The position numbers and the translations under genes were made by a program. Below the pieces are notes generated by a model. The model was not told where the DNA came from. It did no database searches and saw only the letters and a program-made list of their open reading frames with translations. Positions 13,362 to 24,989 of a stretch of DNA of 64,000 nt are shown piece by piece; position 1 is the first letter of the stretch, and each line of letters opens with the position of its first letter. The stretch comes from Apis mellifera (Eukaryota; Arthropoda; Insecta; Hymenoptera; Apidae): positions 6,902,963 to 6,966,962 of the forward strand of contig NC_037643.1 of assembly GCF_003254395.2 (NCBI RefSeq). Reading direction: 5' to 3'.

Positions 13362-14012
13362 GACACGATATTTCCAGACTTTTTAAAATTCTACTGGCTA
13401 TTGCAAGAAATATTTCTGAATGAAAATTATTCATAGTATAAAAAGCATAAAATCAAAATTGAATATATTTCCAGATTTTTTAACACTCTATTGTAAGAAA
13501 TATTTCTGAATGAAAATTATTCATAGTATGAAAAACATAAAATCAAAATTGGATAAATATTTCCAGATTTTTTAACACTCTACTGGTTATTGCAAGAAAT
13601 GAAAATTTCTAAATGAAAATTTACAGCATAAAAAGCATAAAATCAATCATTTTTTAATACTCTATTGCAAGAAATATTTCTGAATGAAAATTATTCATAG
13701 TATAAAAAGCATAAAATCAAAATTGGATAAATATTTCCAGATTTTTTAATACTCTATTGTAAAAAATATTTCTGAATGAAAATTTATAGTATAAAAAGCA
13801 TAAAATCAATCATTTTTTAACACTCTACTGGCTATTGGAAGAAATATTTCTGAATGAAAATTATTCATTCAGTATGAAAAATATAAAATCAAAATTGGAT
13901 AAACATTTCCAGATTTTTCAACACTCTACTGCCCATTGCAAGAAATATTTCTGAAAATCATTCATAGTATAAAAAGCACAAAATAAAAATTGGATAAAAA
14001 TTTCCAATACTT
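13362..14012. repeat. Tandem array, ~80-100-bp unit, ~7 copies
   Basis: The core AGAAATATTTCTGAATGAAA recurs near 13405, 13496, 13671, 13760, 13841 and 13941, with a degraded copy near 13597. Copies share CCAGATTTTTTAACACTCTA and AGTATAAAAAGCATAAAATC. Copies vary in length through internal deletions. Confidence 0.93.
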
Positions 14013-14551
14013 TCATAAGTATTGCTGCCATAATTGAAACTATTCGATCTGGGGGACTGAAAAACTATTCGATCAAAATATCGTCTTGATCGATTTCTTC
14101 AAAATCCTTATTGAATACAATTCGAAATAATTGAATAACGAGGAATAACGAGGAATAATTCTTAAAAATATCCTGTGCCAAGGCATCGACAGAATAACGT
14201 AGGAAGAGCGAACAGTTGTGTCGTGACGATTTTACGATCCTCTTGACGTCGCAATTACTCCTGGTTAGACGACGCGTTTTAATGACCGTGCAACCGTTCA
14301 TTTGCATCGCCGCTTACGGTGTTCGGTAACGAGGAAGCGTAGTAAAACAAACAGCGTTCATACCGATTGCCGTGAATTTTACGTCGTTGGCGAGGTTCTC
14401 ATCCGTATACAATACATCCGTATGAACACGTTTATACACAGGAGCACGGATAACGTTACAAAATGTGATTCATGCGGTTCCCCCATTTTCTCACTCTCTG
14501 TGCAACCCGCAATTTCGCAATTCTCTCTCAACCGATGAGATAAGCTAAGCA
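14013..14551. other. Moderate-GC stretch, no gene assigned
   Basis: CpG-richer than the flanking array. An 80-codon minus frame (14065-14307) and a 78-codon plus frame (14302-14538) abut here. Neither is recognised or supported by splice signals. Confidence 0.35.
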
Positions 14552-14582
14552 ATGCTCTATTCTTCTTCTTCTTCTTCTTCCT
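14552..14582. repeat. (TTC)n microsatellite
   Basis: About eight TTC units, then CCTTCG. Confidence 0.92.
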
Positions 14583-14810
14583 TCGTTTCTTTTATTTCTA
14601 CTTTTTTTCTCTTTTAGGTTAGGTTTTTAAGTTGGATGAGATATTTTGTTTGTTTCGATTGATGGTATATCGATTTTTTCATCGAGATTGAGAGAAATTA
14701 GTTAGAGAGTTTAGTTTTTTTAATTGGCATTGGAGGATGATTATTCTTATTTTTTCTTAGGTATCTTGAGATAGTTGTTGCATTCTTTTAGATTTCAAGT
14801 TATTTTTGTT

Positions 14811-15038
14811 CCAAGATGGAAGCGAAACTTTGGCGGGAAATTCAAATATAATCATATGATAATAAGCTAAAAAATAAGGTTATTATTAATCAGCAGAATG
14901 AAGATTGTTTTTTTTTTATTATTTTCTTTAGATACTTTAAAGATTGTTGGAATTTTTAAATTCTTTTAATTTCAAGATGGAAGCAGAACTTTGGCGCCAA
15001 AATCAAATTCAAATATAATCGTATAATAATAAAGCTAA
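14811..15038. repeat. Direct repeat pair, ~65 bp
   Basis: CAAGATGGAAGCGAAACTTT at about 14813 recurs as CAAGATGGAAGCAGAACTTT near 14973. Both continue through TTCAAATATAATC and AATAAGCTAAAAA. The copies are about 160 bp apart. Confidence 0.85.
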
Positions 15039-16624
15039 AAAAGACATATTATCAAGATAATATGTTAAAATATTGAATGTTATATGCGCCAACTATTATA
15101 CCAACTGATATTTCAAGCTAAACATAAATTTTTAACGCGTAAAACTGTTCAATCCTTTTTTTCATTTTCAAACAATTAACACGAATGAAATGATCAGCTC
15201 GAGGAATAAAGGTGATCTCTGTCTCTGGATGATCGTGTATTAACTAGGAACTAGTCGAAAGAATTTTTATAACAGGACGGGATGTACGTAGCGAACATAA
15301 CCTAAAAGTATTTATCTTTTAACCGATAAATAAGCACGCGAGACTCGTTTAAATTATTCGATAAATATTTCTCTTTCTTCGTCCTCACGGCATTTCCTTT
15401 ATCCTTTATCCACCACCTCGTCTCTCACTTCGCCTCACCATCTCCTCTCCTTTTCTTCTTACTCTTTCAATATTCCAATCGATTTCGTATAATTTACATA
15501 AAATAACGATTAATGCATACGAGTCAGCCGAACCTGATTCCCGCTTCCACGTACATAAAACTCTCCCCCTGCTCGAGCTGCATCCCCCGGGGGGACAAAC
15601 GACGATGCTCGAGGAACGAAGTTACCAAGAAGTAACGTTACTCCCCTTCTTGTAAATTATACCGTAACACTTGGATACTTGGGATGCCCGAAGAAGTTGT
15701 CCTATTATCAACCATGTGCCAACTTCTTTTCCTTGCTCCTGTACGGATTACTTACAGTCGAGGAATTTGGCTCTCCCTCTTCCGTTCGACGAAAAAATCG
15801 CGCAACATATCATGTAGAAGAAATTTTTTAAAATAGAAGAAGATAAAAACTCGCGGTATTTCTTAAAAAATAATTTTAATATTAAAAAACGAGATAGGAA
15901 AAATTACGAAATGCTTGTTATTTTATCCATCTTTCCCCTTTATCCCCTTGATCAAGCTCGAAATTAAATTTAATTCCAATTAATAAACATTTCTACATTT
16001 GTTTCGACTTCTCTAAAATCTTCGTCTTTCTTTATGTATCATTCAATAATATATTCTCTCTACTGTCTCTATGACATATAAACGGTTAATCAAAAGGATT
16101 GAATTTTTCGTCAGATTGTGGACAAGTGGACAAGTGCCGGGGACGCTTAATCAATCGTACAAGAGGCAGTGGGATATAGCCGTTTGACAACTACCGGGTG
16201 TAAACGCCCACTGACAAGACTGTAGAGCAACGGCAACAACGGTTGTCCAATCGTCAAATCCGTTATACGACGTTAGTCGCGTGATTCGAGTTGTACAAAC
16301 GCTTGGTACTTTGGTAATTCACTTCCTCAACCTTGGTTCGTCGGGTTGATTTATACGCGGATATCTTGGATACACGCCTCGCCAGCCACACCGACTTTCC
16401 ACCGATCGAGCCGCCTTTTTAGACGCGCCATTACTGGCCTAGCGATGTCGGCTATTTCGCGTCTCGACACCCCGTGGAGAAACCGAGGGGCGTTGATGAG
16501 CCCAGTCGAGGAAGCTCGCCTCTTTGGAAATTTATCCACCGGAGGAGAAAGTTATTGCTTCGAGTCGAGTCTCTTGACAAAAATTTTCTTCTTATTATTT
16601 TACGTTAAGATCGTCGTTGGGACG
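15039..16624. other. Mixed-GC stretch with palindromes, no gene assigned
   Basis: CCCCCGGGGG at 15584-15593 and the 12-bp palindrome AGTAACGTTACT at 15631-15642 lie in a GC-richer patch (15400-15780). A second patch at 16130-16560 keeps frames open on both strands (16346-16633 plus, 16351-16539 minus) with no recognisable product. A minus-strand donor, CT|GTAAGTAA, sits at 15755, but no complete exon could be built around it. Confidence 0.35.
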
Positions 16625-17357
16625 AAAAATTGAATAATAAGAAAGGAAGAGTTGAATTAGCAAAATTAATATTTGTATATATACCGTTGTCGAAAAATTA
16701 AAATAGGAATCAATGATTATTGAATAATAAGAAAGGAAGAGTAGAAAATAGAAGTAGAATTAGTAAAATTAATATTTGTATATATATTGTTTTTATCATT
16801 TTACGTTGTCGAAAAATTGAAATAGGAATCGATGAGTAAATAAAGAGGAATAATAAAAAAGGAAGGGTAGAAAATAGAAGTAGAATTAGCAAAATTAATA
16901 TTTGTATATATATTATTTTTTATTATTTTATGTTCGAAAAATTGAAATAGGAATCGATGGTATTGAATAATAAGAAAGGAAGAATATAAGAAAAAATAAA
17001 ATTATCAAAATTAATATTTGTATATATATTACGTTGTCGAAAAATTAAAATAGGAATCGATGGTTATTGAATAATAAGAAAGGAAGAGTATGAGAGAAAA
17101 TAAAATTATCAAAATTAATATTTGTATATATATTACGTTGTCGAAAAATTAAAATAGGAATCGATGATTATTGAATAATAAGAAAGAAAGAGTACGAGAG
17201 AAAATAGAATTATCAAAATTATATATCGTTTACATTGTCGAAAAATTAAAATAGGAATTGATGGTTATTGAATAATAAGAAAGGAAGAGTATGAGAGAAA
17301 ATAGAATTATCAAAATTATATATCGTTTACGTTGTCGAAAAATTAAAATAGGAATCT
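16625..17357. repeat. Tandem array, ~100-120-bp unit, ~7 copies
   Basis: TTGAATAATAAGAAAGGAAG recurs near 16630, 16719, 16965, 17069, 17172 and 17270, with a diverged copy near 16846. Copies share AAAATTAATATTTGTATATA and GTCGAAAAATTAAAATAGGA. The last two copies lost the TAATATTTG part. Confidence 0.93.
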
Positions 17358-18642
17358 ATTGAATACAATTATCTTGGATTTGAATATATATGAAAAGAAT
17401 CATATTCTTCTTTCCTAATCGAATAATCTTAATTCGTAGAAAGTTTAAAAGAACTTTATAATTTAGAAGAAGAAACTTTAAAGAACTTTAAAGAAGTGTA
17501 GGAACTTTGATAGAGATTAAAGAGATATAATATACATATATTTATTAGAAAGTAGCAGAGAGGATCGTGTATTTAGTCGATAAATATCGTAATGCACAAT
17601 ATAGAGGGGGGATATTAATTTCTTCCTATATTCAAATATAAATAAGTCAATGGAACGTTTGACGAGGCTAATAAGAGACGATTTAACATCTACACGTTGC
17701 TCGTTCGTTTTAATACGCGATACACGATCCTTCGATCCTTCCTCCACCTCGTGCTATGCACGAAGCCAATCCTACAACGTTTTATTACCAGATGGATCGT
17801 CCTCTCCCTCTCGTCCTCTCCTCAGCTTTTATCACAATCGGACGTAATAAACCGACCGCGTAAACTTCATTTTATACTTTTACCCAACTACTTTTATCGC
17901 CCTTTAATCCGTGTACAATGCGTGGAAAATTAAAGAATAACAGCGAAGGATAATGCGAATCGTTAAAATAGACACGCTACCTAGTAATGGTAGCCTTGAG
18001 CATTAAACTAGGAGGATTAGGATCGTAAAACGCAATCAAGCTTCGCAAGAGAAGTATAATTTATACAAGTGTGAACAAATAGACCATGTACAGTTATATT
18101 GTTATTATTGGAAAAGATCAGGAAGTATTATACCATATATTCTTTTTTAAAACTAGTATTCTGACGATAATAAAATTTCTAAAACCTCATAGAAGAAATA
18201 AATTGAATGATTTAATTTTTCAATTCTTAAGTTTCTTCTTTAGGTTTAACTTGTTTAAAAATAAATAACTCCAAAATTTTCGCTTCGCTTGTGAGAAATA
18301 TTTTGCACAAAAATCATCGATCTTTATTGGTTTTTTTTTTTTTATTATTGAAATATCCTCAGTTATTTTTAAAACTATGATTTCTTCTCCTTGTAAAAAT
18401 ATTGAATTTAGATTTCATTTAAAATATACATACGTTCCTTGCCAAAAATAACCAAGAAGACGTAACCAAAGACAAATTTGCGAATATCGAATTGTATTAT
18501 GTGCGTATCGTCAAACAAGAAAAGATAACGAGAGAGAGAGAAAAAGAGAGAGAAAAAAAGAATGTGTACAAGAGTGAGAAATTCATTCATGACGTTGCTC
18601 GTGAATGAGGTTGAGGTGGAGTGTAAGATCGACGACAACGAA
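17358..18642. other. AT-rich non-coding stretch
   Basis: No supportable gene. A GA-rich tract lies at 18530-18560. Confidence 0.45.
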
Positions 18643-18713
18643 GGCCCACGAGGGAGAGGACTGGTTTCCGAAACCAGTCGCCAATTAAAACGACACGGAG
18701 AGACACGATGGGC
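18643..18713. other. Nested inverted repeat (hairpin-capable)
   Basis: A perfect 9-bp stem GACTGGTTT (18659-18667) and AAACCAGTC (18671-18679) encloses the loop CCG. It lies inside an outer 6-bp pairing GGCCCA (18643) with TGGGCC (18708). GC is higher than in the flanks. It does not fold as a tRNA and matches no microRNA I know. It may be an extruding palindrome, a binding site or chance. Confidence 0.4.
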
Positions 18714-19618
18714 CAGGTTTATTACGCATTAACCATTCTAATACATTTTCTTCCAAAATGGAAAAACCTGAATTTCCTTGCACCGTTTACATCCTGTTCG
18801 TCTTCTGCATCTTCTGACCTCGATATTTTTCAATCTGACTGAATTGTGTTGGTTGCCTAGTCTTTTCCTAATCTTTCTTTTAATAATAAATAAACAGGTT
18901 TGACTAATCTGAGAGCAATTATTATTCTTTATTTTTCTCGAAGAAGAATGAGATTGCTATTCAGTTTTACAAAAAGTAACGAAAGTATTCACGAATTACT
19001 ATTTTACATTCATTTGATTAAAAAATTCTGATTTGAAAGAGAATTTGTATGTATATAATAGGATATTAGAATATAATGCGTTATTATTTTTTCAGTGGAA
19101 AATCTCTTTGGGGAAATTTTCAAAGATTCGACATGCTTGGAATAAAATTATAGCATTTGTAGAACTCGTTGAAATATTTTATAATTTAAAATTTTGCATT
19201 GTATCTCGAATTTTTAGAAAGAATTGAAAAGAATGAATAATGAAATTTCGCTCCATTCTTCAAAATGATGATATTAGTTATAAGTGGTTGTCATAGTGGG
19301 ATACGCGTGTACAGAGGATAATACGCGGCTTTTTTTAAAATTATTCGTTCTCGAGGAGATTGATTTAAATAAGTGGTAAGACTGGTTAAAACTTAGATAT
19401 TTCAACATTTTATACACGCGCCACTTGAGAAATGATTAATTGATCGACACGAAATACAAGTGAATGTCATGAACATGAGCAATTGCTCGGGCAATATTTA
19501 ATGAAATTAATAAGATTGAGAGGAAATGGAGGAAAACAGGGAAAGTAACCGAAGAATAAACAATATAGTTGTTCTAGTTATCTTGATAATTAATTTTAAA
19601 AATTTAATAATTCAATAA
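18714..19618. other. AT-rich non-coding stretch
   Basis: No feature beyond short unassigned frames. Confidence 0.45.
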
Positions 19619-19848
19619 TTCTTTTATATCCTGTGCATTTCAAATTTTTATCAATTTTAATTTTGCTTCATCTAAATTCTTCTTCTTTAATTTGTTCTTC
19701 TTTTATATTCTGTGCATTTCAAACAATTTTTATCAATTTTAATTTTGCTCCATCTAAATTCTTCTTTAATTTGTTATTTTATATGCATTTCAAACAATTT
19801 TTCAATCAATTTTAATTTGCTTCTAAATTCTTCTTCCTAAATTTGTTC
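19619..19848. repeat. Tandem array, ~70-77-bp unit, 3 copies
   Basis: CTTTTATATCCTGTGCATTT near 19621 is followed by copies near 19700 and 19775. All share CAATTTTAATTTTGCT and CTAAATTCTTCTT. The third copy is shortened. Confidence 0.9.
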
Positions 19849-20459
19849 CTATTAATAAATAGATGTAGAGATGAATAATGGAGAGTTTATTCAGATTATT
19901 GATACAACTATTTATCTATTTATTTTTTTCTTTTCTGCACAATGTTTTCATTTTTCATGAAATACTCACCATTCTCCAATATTTGCACAATTTTGCAAAC
20001 GAATGATTTCGCCAATATTGTTTTACAATTAGAGAACGTTGGTGGAAATTTTGAAACGAGAAATCTTAATTTCAAAAGTTGACATTACCTATTGACATTG
20101 CCGATAATTAAAACGCTTCATTCTCATTCAACTCGTATTCATTTCTAGTTCGCATAGAATATCGGACAAAGTTTCCATCCTTAAGAATGTTAAAATATTC
20201 CAAAAATTCAATTTACGTAAATCAATCCGAAACACTCGATTCCTCGAAAGATTCTTTCATATCCAAGATAAATTGCAGAAATTCTATTATCGGGGATTCC
20301 AAACGTTGCGCCAAAAGATAAATGGCGGAATTCTGTTCAGCGTCAAAGAGAGTAATATTCCAATATCAAAATTCTATATCCACGGAATTCCAACGCGGAG
20401 AATTCTCAAAGATAAATCGGCAGAATATCTTCCAGAAATTTTATTTCTCGCCCGTTTCT
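19849..20459. other. AT-rich non-coding stretch
   Basis: No gene seen. A minus-strand donor-like AATG|GTGAGTAT occurs near 19970, but its upstream frame is short and lacks an acceptor. Confidence 0.4.
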
Positions 20460-20920
20460 CGCCGTGAGAAAAAAGCAAGCACCCTCTTTCCATAAACCAG
20501 CCACTCTCGCGGCCACCATGGCCATATGAATCATTCGGCCGCAATTCGCTTTCCTGTTGCAGGCCTTGCAAGAGCAAAATCAACGGAGAAACAGAAAGAG
20601 AGAGAGAGAAAGGAAGGAAGAAAGCGAGAGTGGGAGAAAGAGGAACGCGCGTAGTTGCGGGTGGGTAGCCGGCGAGAAAAGAAACACATCTCAATGCGTG
20701 TTTTCGCCCACGTCATCCCGCCGCGCTTGTGTTTCTCCATCGTACACATTCGTGGATATAAGCATCGGCGAATCGGTGCTTGTGCGCACGTTAATGTCTT
20801 ACTCCTACGAGGGCGACACGGTGAATAAGCGAATGAATTGCCTTCATTACCGCGATGTATGCGGCGCCGCGGCGAATCATGAAAATCGAGGTAGCGAGGC
20901 CACTTCGAGTATTGTTTAAT
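20460..20920. promoter_or_regulatory. CpG-rich patch bordering the AT-rich desert
   Basis: GC and CpG rise sharply here. GCGGCCACCATGGCC at about 20509 looks like an ideal start context, but the frame stops after three codons. A plausible acceptor, TTTCCTGTTGCAG at 20549-20561, opens a plus frame to 20919 that begins LQEQNQRRNRKRERER, made largely by a (GA)n tract, and is not recognised. It could be a promoter, 5' UTR or enhancer. Confidence 0.25.
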
Positions 20921-22380
20921 AATAATAATAATACCGACCAGAGACGATTCTAATTAATGAAAATTCTCTCCTATATTTTTTTTTTTTATTCTGTATTCTG
21001 TGAATAATTTTTTTTTTTAATCCGATCAATGAAATTTTCATAATTATTAATTGTTACAATTTGTACGATATATATGATGGATGAAAAAAAATGATTCGAC
21101 GCAAATTCGACGTTCGCCGGATGGAGGAGAACGCGTGAGAGTGGTTTGTTCGTTTAAAAATTGCTCGAGAAGAAAATGAGGATTGACGTTAACGTTGCCT
21201 GAAAAAATAAAAGGGGGAATTTACTTTGTGAAAGTTCATGCAAACAATGCCTCGACCGTTAAACGTCGTCGTTCCTCCGGGGGAAGAGAGCAGACCGATG
21301 TAAATCTTTGAACCGCGAAACCGTGGTGAGAAAAAAAAAAAAAAGAAAGAAAGACCCACCCCCGCGACATTTACAGGTAATACGGAATAAGTAACAATGC
21401 GAAGAAACCGCAACCAGGACATTTATTGAGAACATTTGTTTGAATGGTTCCTCTTTGTCGTTTTGAAGACAGATCGTATCTAATATATTTTTTTAATAAT
21501 ATTTAAAAAAAGGAAATTGAAATCTCTTGTTAAAAAATAACATTATACTCGCCATTATTGTTGAAAAGTAAAATTAAAATATTTTTCTTCGATAGATCAA
21601 TGTATTTATTCATATATTTATATAAATTTTTTTTGTAAATTCTTAATTTGATGTTATGGATATTGATAGTTTTGAAAATTTAAAAAATTGGGATTTATAA
21701 AGGGTCATATGAATTTTAATTTTATTAAAATTAATAATATAAAAATATTTTAATTTTATCGATAATAGCGTTGTTAATTTCAATAATTTTAAAAAATTAC
21801 TAGTACCTAAATAAGTTATATAATTATTAAGATTTTTTACTCAAACGTTAATTTTATATTATCATAAAATTAGCTCAAGAACGATAACAATATAATTTTA
21901 CAATTTCCTAATTTCATTTTCAAAAACCTTTAACATAAAATATGATAATTAAAAATTGTTAAAGAGATATGTGTTTATTAAAATTATCGTAAATATCATA
22001 AAATTACGAGGATTAATCAATTTATAAAAACTTTTATAGAAACATCGAATATATGTACCTTCAATATTTCATATAAAACAGAATTATTATTATATTATTT
22101 TATCAATTGAATTGATATAAGTTGAATGAAAATTTTTGCGACTGACTATACCTCTCAGCTGATCTACAAGGTTAACGTAACGTTCGATATTATTAAGTAA
22201 ACATTGGATGTACACCGGTTATCATTACACGTGATTGGTAAAAAAAGAAGAGTAAAAAAATATGAGAACAAGACTCGTGGAATTGGACGAATTTGCATAC
22301 AGTTGTAATCGTCCTTTACGATCAATTATCGTCTAACATGCTATCGATGCATTTAAAATGATGAAAGGAGAGAGGGGGAG
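20921..22380. other. Very AT-rich desert, first part
   Basis: Start of the strongly AT-rich block. Only homopolymer runs and no coherent frames. Confidence 0.55.
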
Positions 22381-22620
22381 ACACATATGCAAAGCGCAAG
22401 CGCAACTTTCGAATCGATTGTCATTAGTTCATGGTGGTCTCGCGGGATAAAAAGATGCACGAGGTAACTCTACCTCGTGTTCACTCGTTGTGGCGGCATG
22501 CTTTCTTCCACGGGTTGGTATATTAGCATAAATGCAGCCGTTAAAATCTGGATTCAAGGTTAACGGCACGTGAAACTCGGCCACCAGCAATGCGGCAGGT
22601 AGAAGCCGAAAACGAGAGGA
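22381..22620 (+). other. Higher-GC patch with short ATG frame and hairpin
   Basis: In the AT desert this patch stands out. An ATG at 22431 reads MVVSRDKKMHEVTLPRVHSL and on to a stop after 31 codons. Within it CACGAGGTA (22458-22466) pairs with TACCTCGTG (22471-22479) across a 4-base loop. GAG|GTAACT inside the hairpin could act as a donor. No known product. The compositional contrast suggests constraint, coding or regulatory. Confidence 0.25.
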
Positions 22621-24760
22621 GGTAATTGAACGAAAGGAAAGAGAAAGAGAAGATTACCGAATTGATTTATATTTTTTTCTAACCGTGCTGATAAATACTT
22701 TGTAAATGGAATAATTTAAGGAAAATGAAACGAATTATGTTATAATAAGCGAATTAAAATATTTTATGTAACATATAATAATAAAGTATCTATGATAATC
22801 TAACCTGATCTAACCTCTTACAACTGTATTCAAAATTTTTGACATCGATCAATCCTTTTCAATAATTCTCTATAATTATTGTCAATAAATAAAATTATTA
22901 TAGAATAAAATTTAAATCAGTAATAAATAATGATGGTTCATTCGAATTTGGAAATCTTTTAATAAAAAAATAAGATAGTTTTTCGATCTCAAATAAAAGA
23001 ATATCTGATATCTGTATATTGATATAAATATTTTAGAATATTAATATTCTATAAACGTTTTTTTTTTTTTTTTGAATATATCGTAAATAAAAACCAAAAA
23101 ATGAAGAAATTTAATGATAATTATAAATTTTCGTAAAAATTAGTTTCGATATTGAATGTACGTTGAAATAATGTTAATATGGCTACACAGAAAATATATT
23201 TCGATAATCGTATATACTAATTTTTAAGAATAAAGAATATAGAAAAGGAAAACCATAATTTATAAATTATATTTCTCAGTTATACTTAAATTATCAAAGA
23301 AAACTCGAATAACTGTTTCTTCGTACAAAATAGAGGTTAAGAATCGAAATACACACCTTCGTGTCGTGACAGTTTCTATTCACATCATTATTCAAGATTT
23401 ATGTTATATCACAAGATTTTACGATCTTATTTCTATATATTTCCATATTTTTTCTATTTCTATTTGCAACATAATGAAAAAATAATGTATTATTATATTT
23501 GGTAGATAAATCATAAATATCAAATAAAAAAAAAAACTAGAAAATTAAAAAAATTTTTTTAAAAATCCTAAATAATATTCTTTAATTCATTAAATTTTTA
23601 ACGTTTTATAATTATTATACATAGATATGTTATTACATGAAAAACATTTTATGCAAAATATAATATTTCAATGCAAATATTAGATTATATAACTTTCATA
23701 AACAGATAATATTATACATTTATTACTAATATTATTATAAATATTGCATAAATAATAAAATTTAGTCTGAAACACATATTTGAAAAACTATTTTCATTAA
23801 AATAAAAATCTATGAAATTTCACTGTATTCAAAAAGCTATAACCTAACCTATTACTTTAAAAAGATTAAGAATTGCTTTATTATTAAATACTTTTTATTT
23901 TATATATTAATAGAATGTTTTTTATAGAAATATAATCGTCTCTATTAAATAAATTAAATTTCAGAAATGATAAAAACAACAATTAGGAGAATAAATTTGT
24001 TTAGTAAAAATATATAATATATTATTATCAATAAAAATTTTTAACGTGTTAAATTAAAACATGTTATTGAATAAAGATTAATGCTGTATAATTTTAATTG
24101 TAAAATTAATTGTAATTATATTTTAATAAAAATAATCTACTTACAATATAAAACACACTTTATGAATTTTATGTTGCTAGAATGCTAATTAATGTGCAAT
24201 ATAAACTGAATAATTATTATTCTATCTATCTATCACTCATAATCAAATATAAATGTATATAATCACGAATAAATAATTAAACAATAAAAAAAGATACTAT
24301 TACGAAATCACAAGAAATTCTTTCGTATCACCTAACCTATAAGAATGACGAGAAAGTAAAGTTCGGTTAACGTATCACCAATAGAATGCACTTTCTAAAC
24401 GAAAACCAAAAGCACCAGACATAAACAAAACTGTTTTACTGTACACAGAATGTTAATATATTCATTAGATACTTTTGAAGAGTCGATTTCACAGATCAAA
24501 CACAAAAATTAACATGCAAAGATGTCGATTGAGACATATATTAAGTTACAAACAAGACAAAGTGAGGAAACAAAGATAAAACCATCTTATTTTATTTCTA
24601 TCTTGTTTTATTTAATGCAAATTTCAATTGAGTTACAACTTAATAAATAAACCTTAATCGATAATTTTTGTATATTAACTTTTGTATTGATCCTTTTCAG
24701 AATTCAAAGATGTTCCACGAATGCATTAGCACTCTGTATACGTTTCAAAGTATTCTTCCT
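22621..24760. other. Very AT-rich desert
   Basis: No gene or array. TAACCTAACC-like snippets occur near 22800, 23840 and 24330. Confidence 0.55.
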
Positions 24761-24867
24761 TTAAAAGGCTAATATATAAGAGCTAGCGTGTTTTCTACTT
24801 TTGAAAATACATACCCACTGAAAATTATCGGTATGGGCCAAATGTGAAAAAATTTCGCTTCTCACAG

Positions 24868-24975
24868 AGTCGTCCTGGCTGCGAATGGCCGGTTATACGC
24901 AGTCTGTTAACACCAGACAACCGAGTTGCGGCTTCATTTGCATCACTATACTGTGGTATCGATGTCAACGTCTCG
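24868..24975 (+). CDS. Candidate internal coding exon (36 codons), unassigned
   Basis: A GC-balanced patch of 108 bases sits in very AT-rich flanks. It begins after a pyrimidine-rich acceptor (CGCTTCTCACAG, ending 24867) and ends at TCG|GTAAAC (24975/24976), in phase 0 at both ends. The frame reads SRPGCEWPVIRSLLTPDNRV and on to DVNVS without a stop. Outside the borders it runs from a TGA near 24798 to a TAG about 18 bases after the donor. The donor lacks the usual G at +5, which weakens it. I do not recognise the peptide. A non-coding conserved element would show the same composition. Confidence 0.25.
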
Positions 24976-24989
24976 GTAAACTTCAAAGT

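Noticed and set aside
15735..15760. Minus-strand donor CT|GTAAGTAA with two short ATG frames in front
   Set aside because: Two incompatible frames fit equally well, and strong donors are expected this often by chance.
20509..20530. Ideal start context GCGGCCACCATGGCC
   Set aside because: The frame reads M-A-I and stops, with no donor before the stop.
22799..24340. TAACCTAACC snippets as interstitial telomere (TTAGG) repeats
   Set aside because: Each is only one or two units long. They are too short to call an array and are common in such genomes.
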